This document shows, piece by piece, positions 34,472-47,181 of a stretch of DNA of 64,000 nt. This DNA is from Davidsoniella eucalypti (lineage: Eukaryota; Ascomycota; Sordariomycetes; Microascales; Ceratocystidaceae). Location: the NCBI GenBank assembly GCA_004009845.1, contig RMBW01000057.1:62001-126000 (forward strand). Reading direction: 5' to 3'. How positions within the stretch are numbered: position 1 is the first letter of the stretch; every line of letters begins with the position of its first letter. The notes below the pieces were generated by a model. The model did not search any database and had not been told where the DNA came from. It was given only the letters and a program-made list of their open reading frames with translations. The translations under genes were made by a program, and so were the position numbers.

Positions 34472-36699
34472 ATTGAATTGTGCATTTCAGGATCAGGAAC
34501 AGCGTAAGCTTGCATGTTAGAGTCCGTAAATTAAAAGCTCCGTACAGTAATGTACCAGTTTGTTGGGGTGACACTACGTTGTGGTGAATTTCCTTTACAA
34601 TGTGCAATATCTTTCTTTGTTCTTGTCAAGCCCTATCTATAGTCTAGAAACCCGTGACCTGAGCTTTTTTATTCACTGAGTAAGAGCACGAGCATGGCGT
34701 TCGTGAACATGGCCCATTCTCTTTCTTTTCTTGGACTTTTTGACAATAACTTTCTTTTCGATGCCGGTTTTTGATGTCCGTGTCAAGTATCTCACAAGAC
34801 ATAGTCATCAATCTGTGATAGCTGTCTATTCATAATAAGGAGTCTCTGATACAACTAGCCGCCGGTTTATCCCCGCTTATGCCTCCTCTTTCCAGGCTGT
34901 ATTATATTGTGCTCATCGCACCGTTCCTTTCAGCTGTCGTGCAACTCACTCGCTAAGTTGATCGACGTTGGGAACCTATTATAACTACCAGTAGGTGGTT
35001 ACTACATGACCTATGTAGCAGGGCCGCTAGGACCAACCAACTGGCTGTGGCAACTAACCGAGACCGATCTTATTCTTCTCTTTTCCTCTTGTCTTGTATC
35101 ATGAACCGTAGCATTTGACTTATCCTGCTCCGTGCGTCATCGAGAATGGACCCAAGTGAATGCAAGCACTGGTATCTGTATTTCTGTGCTCTTTCTATAT
35201 ATCTCCGTATGAGGGGAGGCGTTTTCATGCCCTGATGCTCTTAGCAAGGCTGAAAATAACAGACATCCACTCATCGTTGACTTGCACCCGCAAAAAAGAA
35301 ATAGAGCTCTTGAATAAACGATAACAAGAAACAATGTCGTCGTCAAGGACTGTCGTTCATTAAAGCCATTCAACCAATCACACTATCAGGAGGCCTGGAT
35401 TAGTAGGCGCCTAATGTGGAAGGGCATCCATCAATGGCAAGTATCACGAATTCACCGGAGGCAACGTAATTACTACAGCAAGAGCAGTTTTGTAAAGGAA
35501 AAAAAAACCAAGATAGTCAATAAATAGGAGCGCTTACAGATGTGTAGCCTGCATTGCAGTAATATGCACACTAAACAAAGCCATCATGCCTTTTTTTACT
35601 TCCTTCTCGTCTCTTTTCCCAGGGGCTCAAGTTCCTGCAGAAGATATCTGAAACCAGCTTAATTTCGGCGCCAAAAAACGCACATGTAGTGCAGCTTTAT
35701 GTGCTTGGCAAGAAAGCATGTATCAGTACTTATGGCCCTATAGCTGAGTTAGGGTCTGCATGGTGACAGGAAGCCTTGTTTAAACTCTGTAATATCATTT
35801 TCTAAACACATATCGTGAAATTAGTTAGAAGGAATGATGTCTCTTTGTTTATTTACGTATTTTTGCAACCTTCCCTCCTACAACCCTTTGAGTTTATAGT
35901 GCCTCCTCCTCTGTCCAAAGATAAAGAATTCCCCTTCGTCGTGGGTTTTTGAAAGCGGCCAGCACATACCACCAATGTCGCTGTCCATTATTTTTCATCA
36001 TTTTTGACTTCTGTCTCTCATGATGCATCGGGTTGTGAGGCCCCGAGCCCGACTTTTCCTTTCTCGAGATGTCGTCACCGAAGACCGCCCCCTTTTCCCT
36101 ACACCTTTTGCAATCACCGGTCTCCTGAGTCACCTTATACAAAGCTCAGGGAGACACACTCATGCTCGATGGTCCATGTTTTATCTCTTAATAGATATGG
36201 TTACTGTCAATGATTGCGATGGAACAGTATTCATACATATCCCTAGAGAACTCGTGTGGTTTTATAAGTAATTATCTTTAAAACAAGTCTGAACGTGGTC
36301 ACGCGTATGTATGATGTATGCGAGAAAGCATAAAATATAGTATATGACATTTAGTATATGAATTAGTTAGCCCATTAATTTAATCGAGATATCCCTTAGA
36401 TGTTTGAGAAGGCAAACACCTCTTCAGTTAGAAGATATAAACGTAAATCAAAGGGATGCTGTATCGAAGTCAAAGAAATGACCTTCTGTGAGACTAACAC
36501 AAGAAAGAAGCAAGAGTAGCATGTAATAACATGTGATCTATGTGGCAAATAGAACCGCCCGATGATGCCTAGTGATGTTACTTTGGCTCAGCCAGATTGT
36601 AGACAACAATCACACAATCATAGCCCTTTTTTGAATGATAAAAGACCCTATCTACGATACTTGGTAAGTGATGAGACCGAGGAACGCATCAGGATCAAG

Positions 36700-38000
36700 G
36701 ACTCAGGAATCGAGAAGGCATCAAGTTACATTCCTTCAAGTTAAAGGCTCGTCTCAAGTAAGTTAGATAGTACCTGAAAGTCCGATTGTTGAGAATTTCT
36801 GGAGTTTCTAGAGTTTCCTTTGTAAACTGATACCTAGCGGCTTTGATGGAACTGGACCTGGATTTAGAGGAAGAAGAAGGATAGGACATGAACTAAAAAA
36901 GGCCAATCCAGCAACAAGGTTCGTTCTAAAGGTATTCAATGCCCCAATACTGCATAGACTAGTCAGACCAACAGGAATGAGACCTTTTTGTCTTCTCATT
37001 CTGTATATCCTTCGTTGCTTTGTAGTGTCTCTTTCGGTAGCGGTTTTGACCTAACTGAGGCTAACCTTTCAAAGTAGCCAAGACCAAAAGATGGCAGAAC
37101 ACCAAAGGTCTAGTGGATGGACTATGTGAGCTGAGATGGCTATTCGAATGTAAAGCTAACATAACTAGCAAAACGTACCTTTTGTAATCTTGAACAAGCA
37201 CGGAAAGACGCCACAATCTTCAGGGAATTTGGGCCTATATTAGACACTAAACACTCCATTGCTAAGATGCAATATCGCATAGATGATAAATTCATAATGA
37301 CGCTAAAGATATTGTGTTTTTGCCGCTTCGGCATTGCCCGTGATGTATCGATAGTTGATAGGTACGATATGAAAGCTTACTAGGACTATCACGATCTTTT
37401 GCACAACTAACATGGGGCTTTCAGACGCATATACATACCATCACGGAGGTTCTTTTGGCAGCAATGAATGACTTTGAAAATATCGAGACATATTGGAACT
37501 TTGAGAACTAGGAGTATTCGCTTTGGGACTAACTCATAGGCTGGAATCGACTGGCCTCGTGATGGGGGCATTGTATAACTATCATGCACACACTACGAGT
37601 TATATGAGATAGACAAATAATAAGGAGAGATCAAGCATCATAATTTAGAAATGAGGTTGATGCCATCTTGTCTAGATCTAGAGCTAACATGAAGTAATAA
37701 AACTCACCTAGATGTGACTGTAACCTATCAGCTCTATGCCATCCTATTGGGGTTGCAAATGAGGTCGTGTAACCTTGAGTAGTTATTTCTTTGCCGTGGC
37801 CGATAGTAAAAAGCACAATGATTGCGAACACGTAGATAATCGGTAGACAATCATCCAAACCGAAGGCAACACCTCGTTGGATTGATATGACATGTAAGAC
37901 ATCAATATATCGAGCTACTTGCTTTGCTATGATATTATTGATAGAAACATGCTCATAGGTCTTTGAACAAGCAAGCCAACCCGACTGGAAACCAGATACT
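36700..38000 (-). pseudogene. Possible PTH11-like integral membrane protein, intron-rich or decayed
   Basis: Several minus-strand segments resemble pieces of the fungal rhodopsin-like (PTH11-type) membrane family. One near 37900-37700 reads RGVAFGLDDCLPIIYVFAII and continues hydrophobic; GLDD followed by a helix is typical of the family. It ends at a good GTGAGT donor. Another near 37510-37440 reads KFQYVSIFSKSFIAAKRTSV and ends at GTATGT, where relatives have a helix ending in TK(x)S. Further donors lie at about 37178 (GTACGT) and 37070 (GTTAGC). I could not join these into one open frame: the next segment meets stops. It is either a decayed gene or one whose exons I misjudge. The assignment is tentative. 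Confidence 0.22.
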
Positions 38001-40171
38001 CATCATCGGTGCTATGTCATCGACAAAAGGGCCACACGGGTACAAATTGGCGGCTGACTTAGAATCATAGTGCTTGAATCTTTGGTAAGTGAGAATCATG
38101 TGAAAGATATTTCTCGTGTGACTGATGCACATCGATTGTCCATGCGATCCATACCATAGCCTGTCCCGTCTCATCGACGAACGCCCTAATATAGCGAAGG
38201 CTGCTCTAGACCATTCTGAAAATTTCACGTGAAAGCTGGCGTTCATGATCAGAAGAGTTTGCTGTTCTCACCTAGAGAAGAAGAAGAAGAAGAAGGGTAA
38301 AGTTCATGAACCGGTCCCAAGAGAGACGAGAAAACTATGAGTGAGACTGGAAATGAAACAGACATCGCCGTTCGCGCATCACAAATACGTTGATTGCCTC
38401 AGGAGAAAAAAGAGACATGATATATCCAGCAGTAGAGTGTCACAAACCAACCAGAGAGAATAATATACCCCCGATGCCAAAAGGACGTCAAAAGGAAAGG
38501 AAGGAAAAGAATCACTACCGAGAATATGAAATCAAAGCAGTGGCTTCATTATGATAGACTAATGTTTTTATCTAGCTACAGGCTTTGTTCTTGTTTTGGT
38601 AATATACTCAAGTAACGTTCTTCCTGTGACACCTCACTTAATCAGAAGACATATGATTCTAGACCTGAACAAGATCGTGACCTTGTGATGGGCTTTGAAG
38701 CCATAAGCGATTAGTCATACCGCCCTAGCTAGCTGTCCGGAGACTTGTAACACTACTATTAAAGCATGGCCCATTCAGAGCAAAGGGGTGAGAAAGGATA
38801 AGGAAGTTTGTGCCAGTTTCTGAGAGCTATTGTTTGCCTAGTTCTTGGCCAGAATTGGACTACAACATGACCTGAGACACACCATTCTCTTCCGGGCTTT
38901 CAAAACTCTCTATTTGGTGTAACAGAGAAAAGAATGGAGCATCACGAGACTGTATCAATATAGGCTTGGGGATGTCATTATTGGCATAACCCGAAATCCG
39001 TATTTGGCCATAAGATTCTTGTGCTGATGGGAACTGTGGCTTGCGGAAGGAACATAACGTGAATCGAAGAAAAGAGGACGAGAAAAGGAAGTGATAAAGG
39101 CTTATTTGGTTAGACACACAAAGTTCAGTGCAAAACCGGGACCTTTCCAAGGTATCCAGCGTGACAAGGACTACTACAGTCGTACACTGGCAATAGCAAT
39201 CATCCAGTAACATTCTAGGTATCGTGTTATCCTCCAATACGAGCCGGAAGTATTGTTATTTGGATCAAAACCTATGATGCTAATGGTCTTACTCGGCTTC
39301 ACCCCAATAGCCGACGTATCTTATATATATAGCCTGGTAAATTCTACGAGTGGCTGGCTGCCCATCCTGCTAATGTTCTGCTTGTCTCATCTAGCAGCTG
39401 TTCTTCAATCTTCGGCAGGACTCTTCAGGAGTGATCATAGCCAGATAGCCCCTTACTCTACATAGTCAATGGCTTGTTTGTTTGCTTTTCTCGACATCCG
39501 GGCAAGACACCGACCCATCCTCGACCAAGACAATACTCGGATTAGCCGGGGATGTGATAAAAATACTATTGTCAGAATCAGCAATGCAACAGGTACGAAT
39601 AGACTGGCCAGAATTTCGGGTTCTTTTCTATATCTTATGAAGACTACCGATATGATGCAATATAAAGGTCGGGCTATAAAGCTCGATATCAAAGCCGGTT
39701 CTCCAAACAGATCATTTATAAAAAGTATAAAGAAATTTGGATATTCCTACGATAACGGGTTACTAGCGAGATGCCCTTGTCGTCTCGTGTATATATGTAG
39801 TTGTAGTATGCACGACAAACATGCCGATCCTTCTGTTGTGTGCAATATTGATGGAGTGTTAGCCAGGCAAGATATTGAAATCAGCTGTTTATCTATGCCC
39901 TGGCATATGATTTTGTGTACCTGCGTGAAGTAAATACCAGAGCACAGGTTATCGACCGATGACAGCACAGTTTTATAGATGAGATTTATAGTTCATGTAG
40001 CCAGTTATACTGCATTGTAAGTTGGAGTTATGATCTACGTATATATGACAATATGTATGCTTGACAGTACAGGGGATACATTGATACTGAGCTACTTGAG
40101 TTATGATAAAGCTAAGCAAGCTATAAAGGTTCAACTACACGATTTCTTGGCAACGAGCCGTCGATAGTGCA

Positions 40172-40200
40172 TAGCTTATAGCTTATAGCTTATAGCTATA
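40172..40200. repeat. 7-bp tandem repeat (TAGCTTA)n
   Basis: Just under four copies of TAGCTTA. Simple sequence with no evident role. Confidence 0.85.
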
Positions 40201-42292
40201 TACAACTAGGACGCCTTTGCTAGGACGTAGCATATTGAGCTAGTCAGGATGTTTTGCGCTTCCTTTGGGCTCCCATTCTGTTTGTGATCGTTATCTAATC
40301 GCTGTAAAAGAAGAAGAAAAATCGCCAGGGGCTTGAAGGTTTGTCCCGAGGAATCGCGAGACTATAGCAGGGATTGAAATGAGGTAGTAAGCGTAGGAAG
40401 CTTTAGAGAGTTTCTTGCAATCGGTACCCTGCATACTGTGACATTAGAACGATACTGCATGATTGATGGGGAACGTTAACCGTGGGCTGTTCTTCTGGAT
40501 TTATGATCCAGCCTATGTATATTGGTATGGTAGAAATGTCAGAAAGGAACGACCTAGTGGAATATATGTATCTATCTCAAGCTTTGACCGTAGTGTGTTG
40601 ACGATGTGAACGATAGAACGTCACTTTTCGTTCAACTCGGCCCCGACGGACCGAAAGCTATCGGATACGATTTTTGATGCTAGCCTGGAGGAATAAGAAT
40701 TAGCCATTGCTCGATGGAACCTTGCACGACGGAAGCTCTGGAGATATTATTTGTATAGCTCAGCTAGTCGTATTTATGAGCTCTGGTTGTACTGTGCAGT
40801 TGGACATCGTTGTACCAGGTATTCATGCCAACTCTTGGAGATAGATGACTGAAGGTATACGTTCCCTGTGCCAATAAAGACCATGGATAGAATATTCTTG
40901 TCCCAAAGATTGAGGGTTCCATGAAATCTAAAGCTAGCGAAAGAAGCTTGGGAGCAGAAGTAGGAGCGATATGAGCTAGGCCCCCCTACTTTATCGACTA
41001 GCAAATATCACAGGGTCGAAACTGAGGATCCAGATAGTCAGGGCAGCTTGGAGAGAAAAAAGCACGATCATAGACAAGGTCGATCCCGGCTATAGCTCGT
41101 AAGAAAACGGATCGTCTAAGAAAGAGAAAGATATCATAGCAGCCCGAGCAAAAGAAAGTGTTCCGAGATGTGTGTGTGTTTTTTTCTTCTTTTTTTTTCT
41201 TTTTTTTCTTTTTTTTTATTGGTGGTTTCGGAAGCACTGGAGATTTGAAGGAAATCCGGGAAAAATCAGAAGAAATGAGATACTTGAATCCAATAGCGGG
41301 AGGATGAAGCCAGAGTTCAAAATTGGGTTGAAGCTGGGTTGCGAATTAATTAGATTGGAAAATCGCCAATCGTGGAGAAACTGGACAAGGAGGAGAAATT
41401 AAGGAGAGAAGACGGAAAGATTTGGGCATCGGAAGACTTTTTGGTCATTTCGTGGAGAAAAAGAAGAACAAGATCTCGAGGATCATTCATAACTCTCAAT
41501 TCTTCCTCTTTCATGCTCCTTTTGTTCTTCCTTCTTTTACTTTTTCCTTCCATTCTCACGAGACTCAAATATTAGATTGTTTTTTTCCGTCTTCTTTTCT
41601 TTTACCGTTTTGTCGACATTTTTTGCCGACGTCCACTCGTTCACCCAATCAAAACAAAACACATTGTAGCATATCATCAGTATAAATCAAGCTGTCTCAA
41701 CAAAAACACCACAACTTGTCATATTCAACCGAATCTCAACCGAGTCTCAACTTTTGTACAACTGCCCAGTTCAACCAACATCCGGATATTATCCGATTTT
41801 TCAGTCAGAAAGATTCTACAGCTTATATTCATAACCACTGCTTGGCCATATTCGCCTTGGCTACTTAATATACGATTGCGATACTATCCAACTTATGACC
41901 GCATAGAGACCAAAGAATGGCCATCTACGACATCTACGAATAGATTATATCGTCATCTTACACTATTACGAAGCCATTATACGCCCCAAACCTCGCATCT
42001 GTAGACTCCAAAAACATATCCAAACCCAGAGCACGATGCAATATCGACGTTAAGCTCCAACGCTCGTCATCTCGACTTGTAGCTTCATCCGGAAGCTGTT
42101 CATTCTTTAGTTCATCATCATTCATCATAATTCGTTTTCCTTTCTTTTCCAAGTCTTTCGATATTCCCTCTTTGCAACATCTTCGAGCTCCACCCGCCTC
42201 TGATGTTCGTCAACCTAGCCCGCCATTTGTATCACCAACTTGTACTTTCAAATCCGCAACAGAATATATACGGCACTCCAGCTCCCGCCATA

Positions 42293-43493
42293 ATGGACGC
42301 TCCTGACTTTTCGATCGTTACCCAAGCCACGATCGCCGGCACCAGGCCATCCCGAAATTCAGCCGTCGGCCATTCTCCACTCGTTGCCACTGTGCCTACT
42401 TCGCCATGGCTCAACGCTCTGCTTATCATGGCCGCCATTGTTACTCTGTGGGCGGCGAACCGAGCTCTAAATCGGCGGGCTTTGAATCATGCCACCCGGG
42501 CCTCTTTCGATTGGAGCCAAGAGATTGTGCTGATCACCGGAGGTGCTGGTGGAATCGGCGGCAACACGGCGTTGAAGATGGCGGAGCGGGGAGTCCAGGT
42601 CGTTGTTGTCGACATACTGCCGCTGACCTACGAAAAGCGTGAGTGTATCCGCGTAATCCGCTAACCCGAGTTATAATCTAATAACACTTGTCTAACGTGT
42701 TGCTGTAGCTCCAAATCTGCACTATTATAGGTGCGACCTTACCGACTACGACCAAGTTCAAGCCGCTGCTGCAGAGATCCGACGGTAAGTTGCCATTCCG
42801 CTAGACGTGCATGACTTGCAACATGATTCTAACGTTGTATCTCTACAGAGATGTCGGAGATCCGACGATCGTTTTTGCCAATGCCGGCGTATGCCGCGGC
42901 AAGACACTTCTCGAGGCCCAACAACGAGATATTGAGCTGTAAGTAGCATTCCCTCATCCACCAACCTCTATGTTGTACTGACGTTCGCTATCAGGACATT
43001 TGGCGTCAACACTCTGGGTCTCATCTGGACTATCAAGGCCTTCCTCCCTCATCTCGTTGCGCGGAACCATGGCCACTTCTTGATCATGTCCTCACAAACC
43101 GCCTTCCACACCACGACGGGCAGCACCGACTATTCAGCCAGCAAGGCAGCAGCCATCAGTATCTTCGAGGGCCTCCACACGGAACTCAAGCACGCATATA
43201 AAGCGCCTGCCGTAAGACTGTCGTTTGTCAAGCCTAGCCATGTCCAGACCGCAATGTTCACTGGTATCAAGGCTGTGCCCGGCATGGCTAGCGTCTCGGT
43301 GGACTATCTGGCGGATTGTATCGTGGATATCTTTGTACAAGGCAATAGTGTCAACTGCTTTGTGCCAGCAAGCATGTCGTTCTCGCCATGGATTCGGGTA
43401 TGTCCCGAATGGATCCGGGTCGCCCTACAGGATATGACATCATCGGCTTTTGAGAATCTAGAGCCTCATGACCCAATGTCCAAAATCCAGTAG
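42293..43493 (+). CDS. Membrane-anchored short-chain dehydrogenase (SDR16C/RDH10-like)
   Basis: Four exons, 42293-42638, 42709-42784, 42849-42938 and 42995-43493, give 336 residues. Residues 40-56 are a membrane span (WLNALLIMAAIVTLWAAN). The Rossmann fold follows: cofactor motif TGGAGGIG (82-89), VVVVDILPL ending strand 2, CDLTDYDQV, FANAGV (the NAG motif), catalytic Ser204 (MSSQTA) and YSASK with Tyr217 and Lys221. This is the classical catalytic set, and the general architecture matches fungal retinol-dehydrogenase-like SDRs that oxidise or reduce lipophilic alcohols and carbonyls; the real substrate is unknown. The aspartate after strand 2 suggests NAD over NADP. The frame is open to an ATG at 42203 (30 extra residues); 42293 has the better context (ATAATGGAC). 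Upstream lies a long pyrimidine-rich leader. Confidence 0.92.
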
Positions 43494-46400
43494 ATGTTGC
43501 TGTTGCGGTTGTTTCAGTCTTTCGAGTTTCTTTCATTTGTACTATATTTCCGCGTGTTAGGGGTTTCCTGTTCTCCAAGGTCTTTCAGTACGTGACTTAC
43601 TGTGTTTGTCTATCTTTATGTCGAGTTGCAACTTTTAAATAAGTTAAAAGTATTCCGATATCCGAAATTGTCAAGATACAACTAACTGGCAGACCAGTAA
43701 GTAAGTAGCCTTTGTGTTTCATGCTTGATTAAGTCCGGTCAAAACCCGCTCTGTTACGTTAGTTGCAGTGTGCTGCTATAGGCTTATCTATTGTTGCAAC
43801 CACAACATCTAATCGCCGCAAGGACAATTTGGAGGCTGGTAGATCACAGACTACAGTGTTTGTTTGGTTGTAAGTCTGCAAGTATACATACAGGCAACAG
43901 TATGCAGTGAAGACTGAGTTTTTGAGTATGAAACCCCTTCATGAAGCAGGTTGTTCACTCATACTGTTGTAGTCGGTTCAGGGGCGTGCTGCGTAACATG
44001 CGCTGGACCGGTTGATAAGAGGCTGGCTCTCGATGTATTTTCACCGCTCTGTCATGGAAATATACAAGATGATGCCAAGGCCTGTTCAAGGATACGAAGA
44101 ACGTGAACATGAAGAGAGGCCTGACCATCTGTGTCCGGAAGACCCTGTAAAGAATAAGAAATAACCAGAAAAAAAGCCCTCTGTACGAACGCTTCTTCAA
44201 ATGACCAGGCTGCTAAAGATTGGCAAGGTAGCAATAGTCGCTAACCGGGGCCAAATTATTGCTCCTTTCCCTTTCACAACTGTGCATTACTTGCTGCAAG
44301 TTGCTATGCTTGGACTGCCCACAGACCGGAAGGTGGTAGCTATAGCTCTAGAGAAAGCAAACGGCCATCGCTTAACGGAGAATAGCAGAAGAGGAGGTAT
44401 CTGAAAAATGCAGGCAGCACGATAGGCAATTCTTCAAGCCCTTTGTCGGGCCATAGTCGTCACGTATTAGCAGTAGCATTGCATTGAGAACACGGCTAGG
44501 CATGTGAGAAAGAAGTTGGATGTTCGCTTTTCCTGATGCAGCATCTAAAACCGAGTGTCTTGATGTCTAGGGATGATTTGTGTTTCTCTGGTGGGAGATA
44601 TAATGACGAAAAGCTTGAGATATGTTCATGTAGAGCATGGAAACTTTATTATCGTTTACATATATATGAATGTACAGACACATGCAAAACCAATGGGCGT
44701 GCTTTGTCTTGCCGAAGCCTATATTTACCGTTTTGGGCCTAGCGGGCTGGCTAAACGAATGAACGGTGGGTGACATTAGCTGGTTTAGACGCTCAGCTTT
44801 TAAGCTGACCCGCACCTGTAGAGTTGACTGAGCCGAGCCGATATAGCTGTCAGCAGTGTAGAGACGGATAAGTCACATGATTGGATAGTAGAGCATCGAT
44901 ATGCGGTAAGTCGGCTTGTCAGACTATAAGCGCCGGAAGATCCGCCGGCCCGATCGCCCACAATGCCGGCCGCAAGAGTGTTAGTGTTTGATCGGGCCTT
45001 TGTTTTGCATTTTTGCAGAGAATCGTGGGATTAGGATGACAAGGTGCGTTGTTTTGATTGTAACTTGGGCGATCTAGGCGATAAACAAGTTTTTTTTCTT
45101 CCTTTCAGGGGGGTAAATCTTTTTCTTCTTTTTCTGCATCTATAATTTTCATGACTGGTTCTGGAAAAACGCTGGGGCCTGCTTTTGTGGATTCGTTTAC
45201 AGGGCTGTTCCGTCCACTAATTCAAGTGAATTGCCTTGGTTTGGCCCTACACTTGTAAACGTGAGAAAAATAGGAGCTAAAAAGCCAAGTCTCAAGTGCC
45301 GAGAATTACACCGTTAGCAATCCAAAAAACAAGATCTGCATTTTCTGTCGTTCCCCTGCGAATCGATCAGCCTTAATAGAGATCGTTTAGCCTGTTTCTC
45401 GTTCTTTGCGTATCGGGCAACGTGTTAATGTCCATGATTCAACGGCTCGAGTTGTATATTCTAGACAGAAAGCCAGGCAGGGAACTCTGATAGGCCGGCT
45501 CGGCTATTGGCCTGCCTGGAATGGGAAAGGGTCCTTTGAATGCAGGGCAGAAATATGCCCAATCAACTCACTTGACTTCTTACTCGACGAATATCTACTC
45601 ATGCTACATTGATGAATTACAGATACATGACTGACTGACTAGTCACATCGACCTCGGACTAGTGGCACGTTGATCCTCCAATAGATGAAGTCATTGCCTT
45701 GCTCGATTTCGATCTCTCCTAGTCCTTCTCTTTCTCCTTGTTCGTGACATGTATATTGTAGGCTCCAAGACCCCCAAGCATACTAAACACTAAACATGCT
45801 GCATTCCGCTTACTGCGGCTTTCACAGTACACAGTATTTGTGTTGTCAAAGCGGGGTATCACTAGTCTGTCTTCTACGGCCGTTGGCCGGCCCTCTGACC
45901 CCTCGAGAGCCCCCCATCGTTGTCTTCATCCCCTCTTTCACACTTTTCGTGCTTGACATGAAGAAACACTACCGCCGCCGTTGCTGTCACTGCAACGGTA
46001 GGCTAGAGAAAATCCCATGCAGAGCATGCCAATCTCCGCTCCTTTGCACATACTTACATACATGTAAGCAAGCAAGCGAGTGCCGTAGTGCGTTTCTTGT
46101 CTTTCTTGCTTAGACGGTTGTTTGGATAGTTAAAGGCCCGTTCGTCCATGCCAAGCTAGAACAACCCACGGCCGCTGCATGGCAGAGCGAGCGAGCCATG
46201 CTTACATCTGCGTGCCACTGCAGAAGCCGGGCTAGATAGCAGCCGGCTGCTACAGCTAGGTAGACGTATTAGCAGTATGTATCTGTATGTAGGTACATGC
46301 ACATATCTATGTAGGGCATGGATATATCTACATGTATGTGCAATATCTGTATAGTAGCACTAGCTAGAATGTGACACTGCCGGGACCAGGGGTGCACCGC

Positions 46401-47181
46401 TGTACATATGATTGGCTTTTGAAGTGCGAACAAGAGCAGAGTCAGAGTAGCAATTCCAACTCATTGAACCTCACAGACATTGACAGAACAGAGCCACAAA
46501 CACAAACACAAACGCCGACGGCAGCAGCCAGACAGACACGGAGATATCGAGTCGGTCAGGGCTGCCGATGCCTCGTGATTTGTTTGGCACTGCAGTAGTT
46601 GGCCTCAAAAAAAGCAAAGCAGCACGACATGTCCACAGCCAGTAGTAGAAGGGGCTCTGCCAAAGCCTGATGCCACGGCATCGTTGGCTCGAGACTGTGT
46701 TCCATCGCCTGGTTTCTAGGTCGTTCTTTGTTTGGTCCCTTGTATCCGGCAGTCCTTTTCAGTGCCCTTTGTGCTGTCCATCCTTGGCTTCGGGGACTTT
46801 TGTCCTGGATACCCTCTCGTCAGTATAACTCGAATAGCTTCGGGGCAACCTTACCGTTTTTGTCCTGAAAGCCTCTCGATATAAAAAAGACAAACCTTGC
46901 CGAGGCTGTTTCTGCCCTTGCCTCGAAAGAATAAAGTCTCTGGGTCTTTCCTTTGCTCTCCCGTCTTGCTTTCCGGCGCGTTTACCTTTTATTGTTATGA
47001 ATCAGTTGTCCCTCTCCAACTGTCTTACTTGTGATTTACCGTGTATATATATGTACATATAATATATATCGATCTAGCCACACCAACCCTTGCCCTTGAT
47101 CCCCAACTTCTCAACCATACAACGCAACGCCATTGATTCGACTTCGGACAGACTCCTTGGTTCTGTCATTACATCTTCACC
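43494..47181. other. Spacer between SDR and CoA-transferase genes
   Basis: About 3.7 kb with no supported gene. Short ORFs (44201-44404, 45406-45612, 45796-46113, 46371-46598) show nothing recognisable. It contains a 9-bp inverted repeat in a GC-rich patch (44947-44998) and a run of ATGTA/TACAT-rich sequence around 46260-46370. The last 200 bases lead into the CoA-transferase promoter. Confidence 0.55.
44947..44998. repeat. Inverted repeat, 9-bp perfect arms
   Basis: GGCCCGATC (44947-44955) and GATCGGGCC (44990-44998), 34 bases apart, inside a local GC-rich patch that also contains GCCGGAAGATCCGCCGGC. Arms this short can occur by chance. Confidence 0.75.

Larger units (their letters stand above)
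25980..42292. other. Gene desert, about 16 kb
   Basis: No gene is supported with confidence over 16 kb, although genes elsewhere in the window occur about every 2 kb. The sequence is AT-rich with many A and T runs (for example T22 at 29112-29133). Longer ORFs such as 27068-27568, 32651-33178 and 39469-39933 have no recognisable domain and hydrophobic or biased composition. It contains three notable inverted repeats, one possible small secreted-protein ORF (30174-30434), a possible membrane-protein gene or relic (36.7-38.0 kb) and a 7-bp tandem repeat (40172-40200). The last 600 bases form a pyrimidine- and CA-rich leader for the dehydrogenase gene. Confidence 0.6.

Noticed and set aside
39453..39933. 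Overlapping ORFs on both strands, one with a possible membrane span (ILASLFVPVALLILTIVFL)
   Set aside because: Neither strand shows a known family and both frames break soon; treated as chance.
45957..46113. Cysteine-rich 51-residue peptide with CxxC pairs (MKKHYRRRCCHCNGRL)
   Set aside because: Looks like a zinc ribbon at first sight, but spacing fits no known family, the sequence around is low-complexity and no leader or intron signals support a gene.
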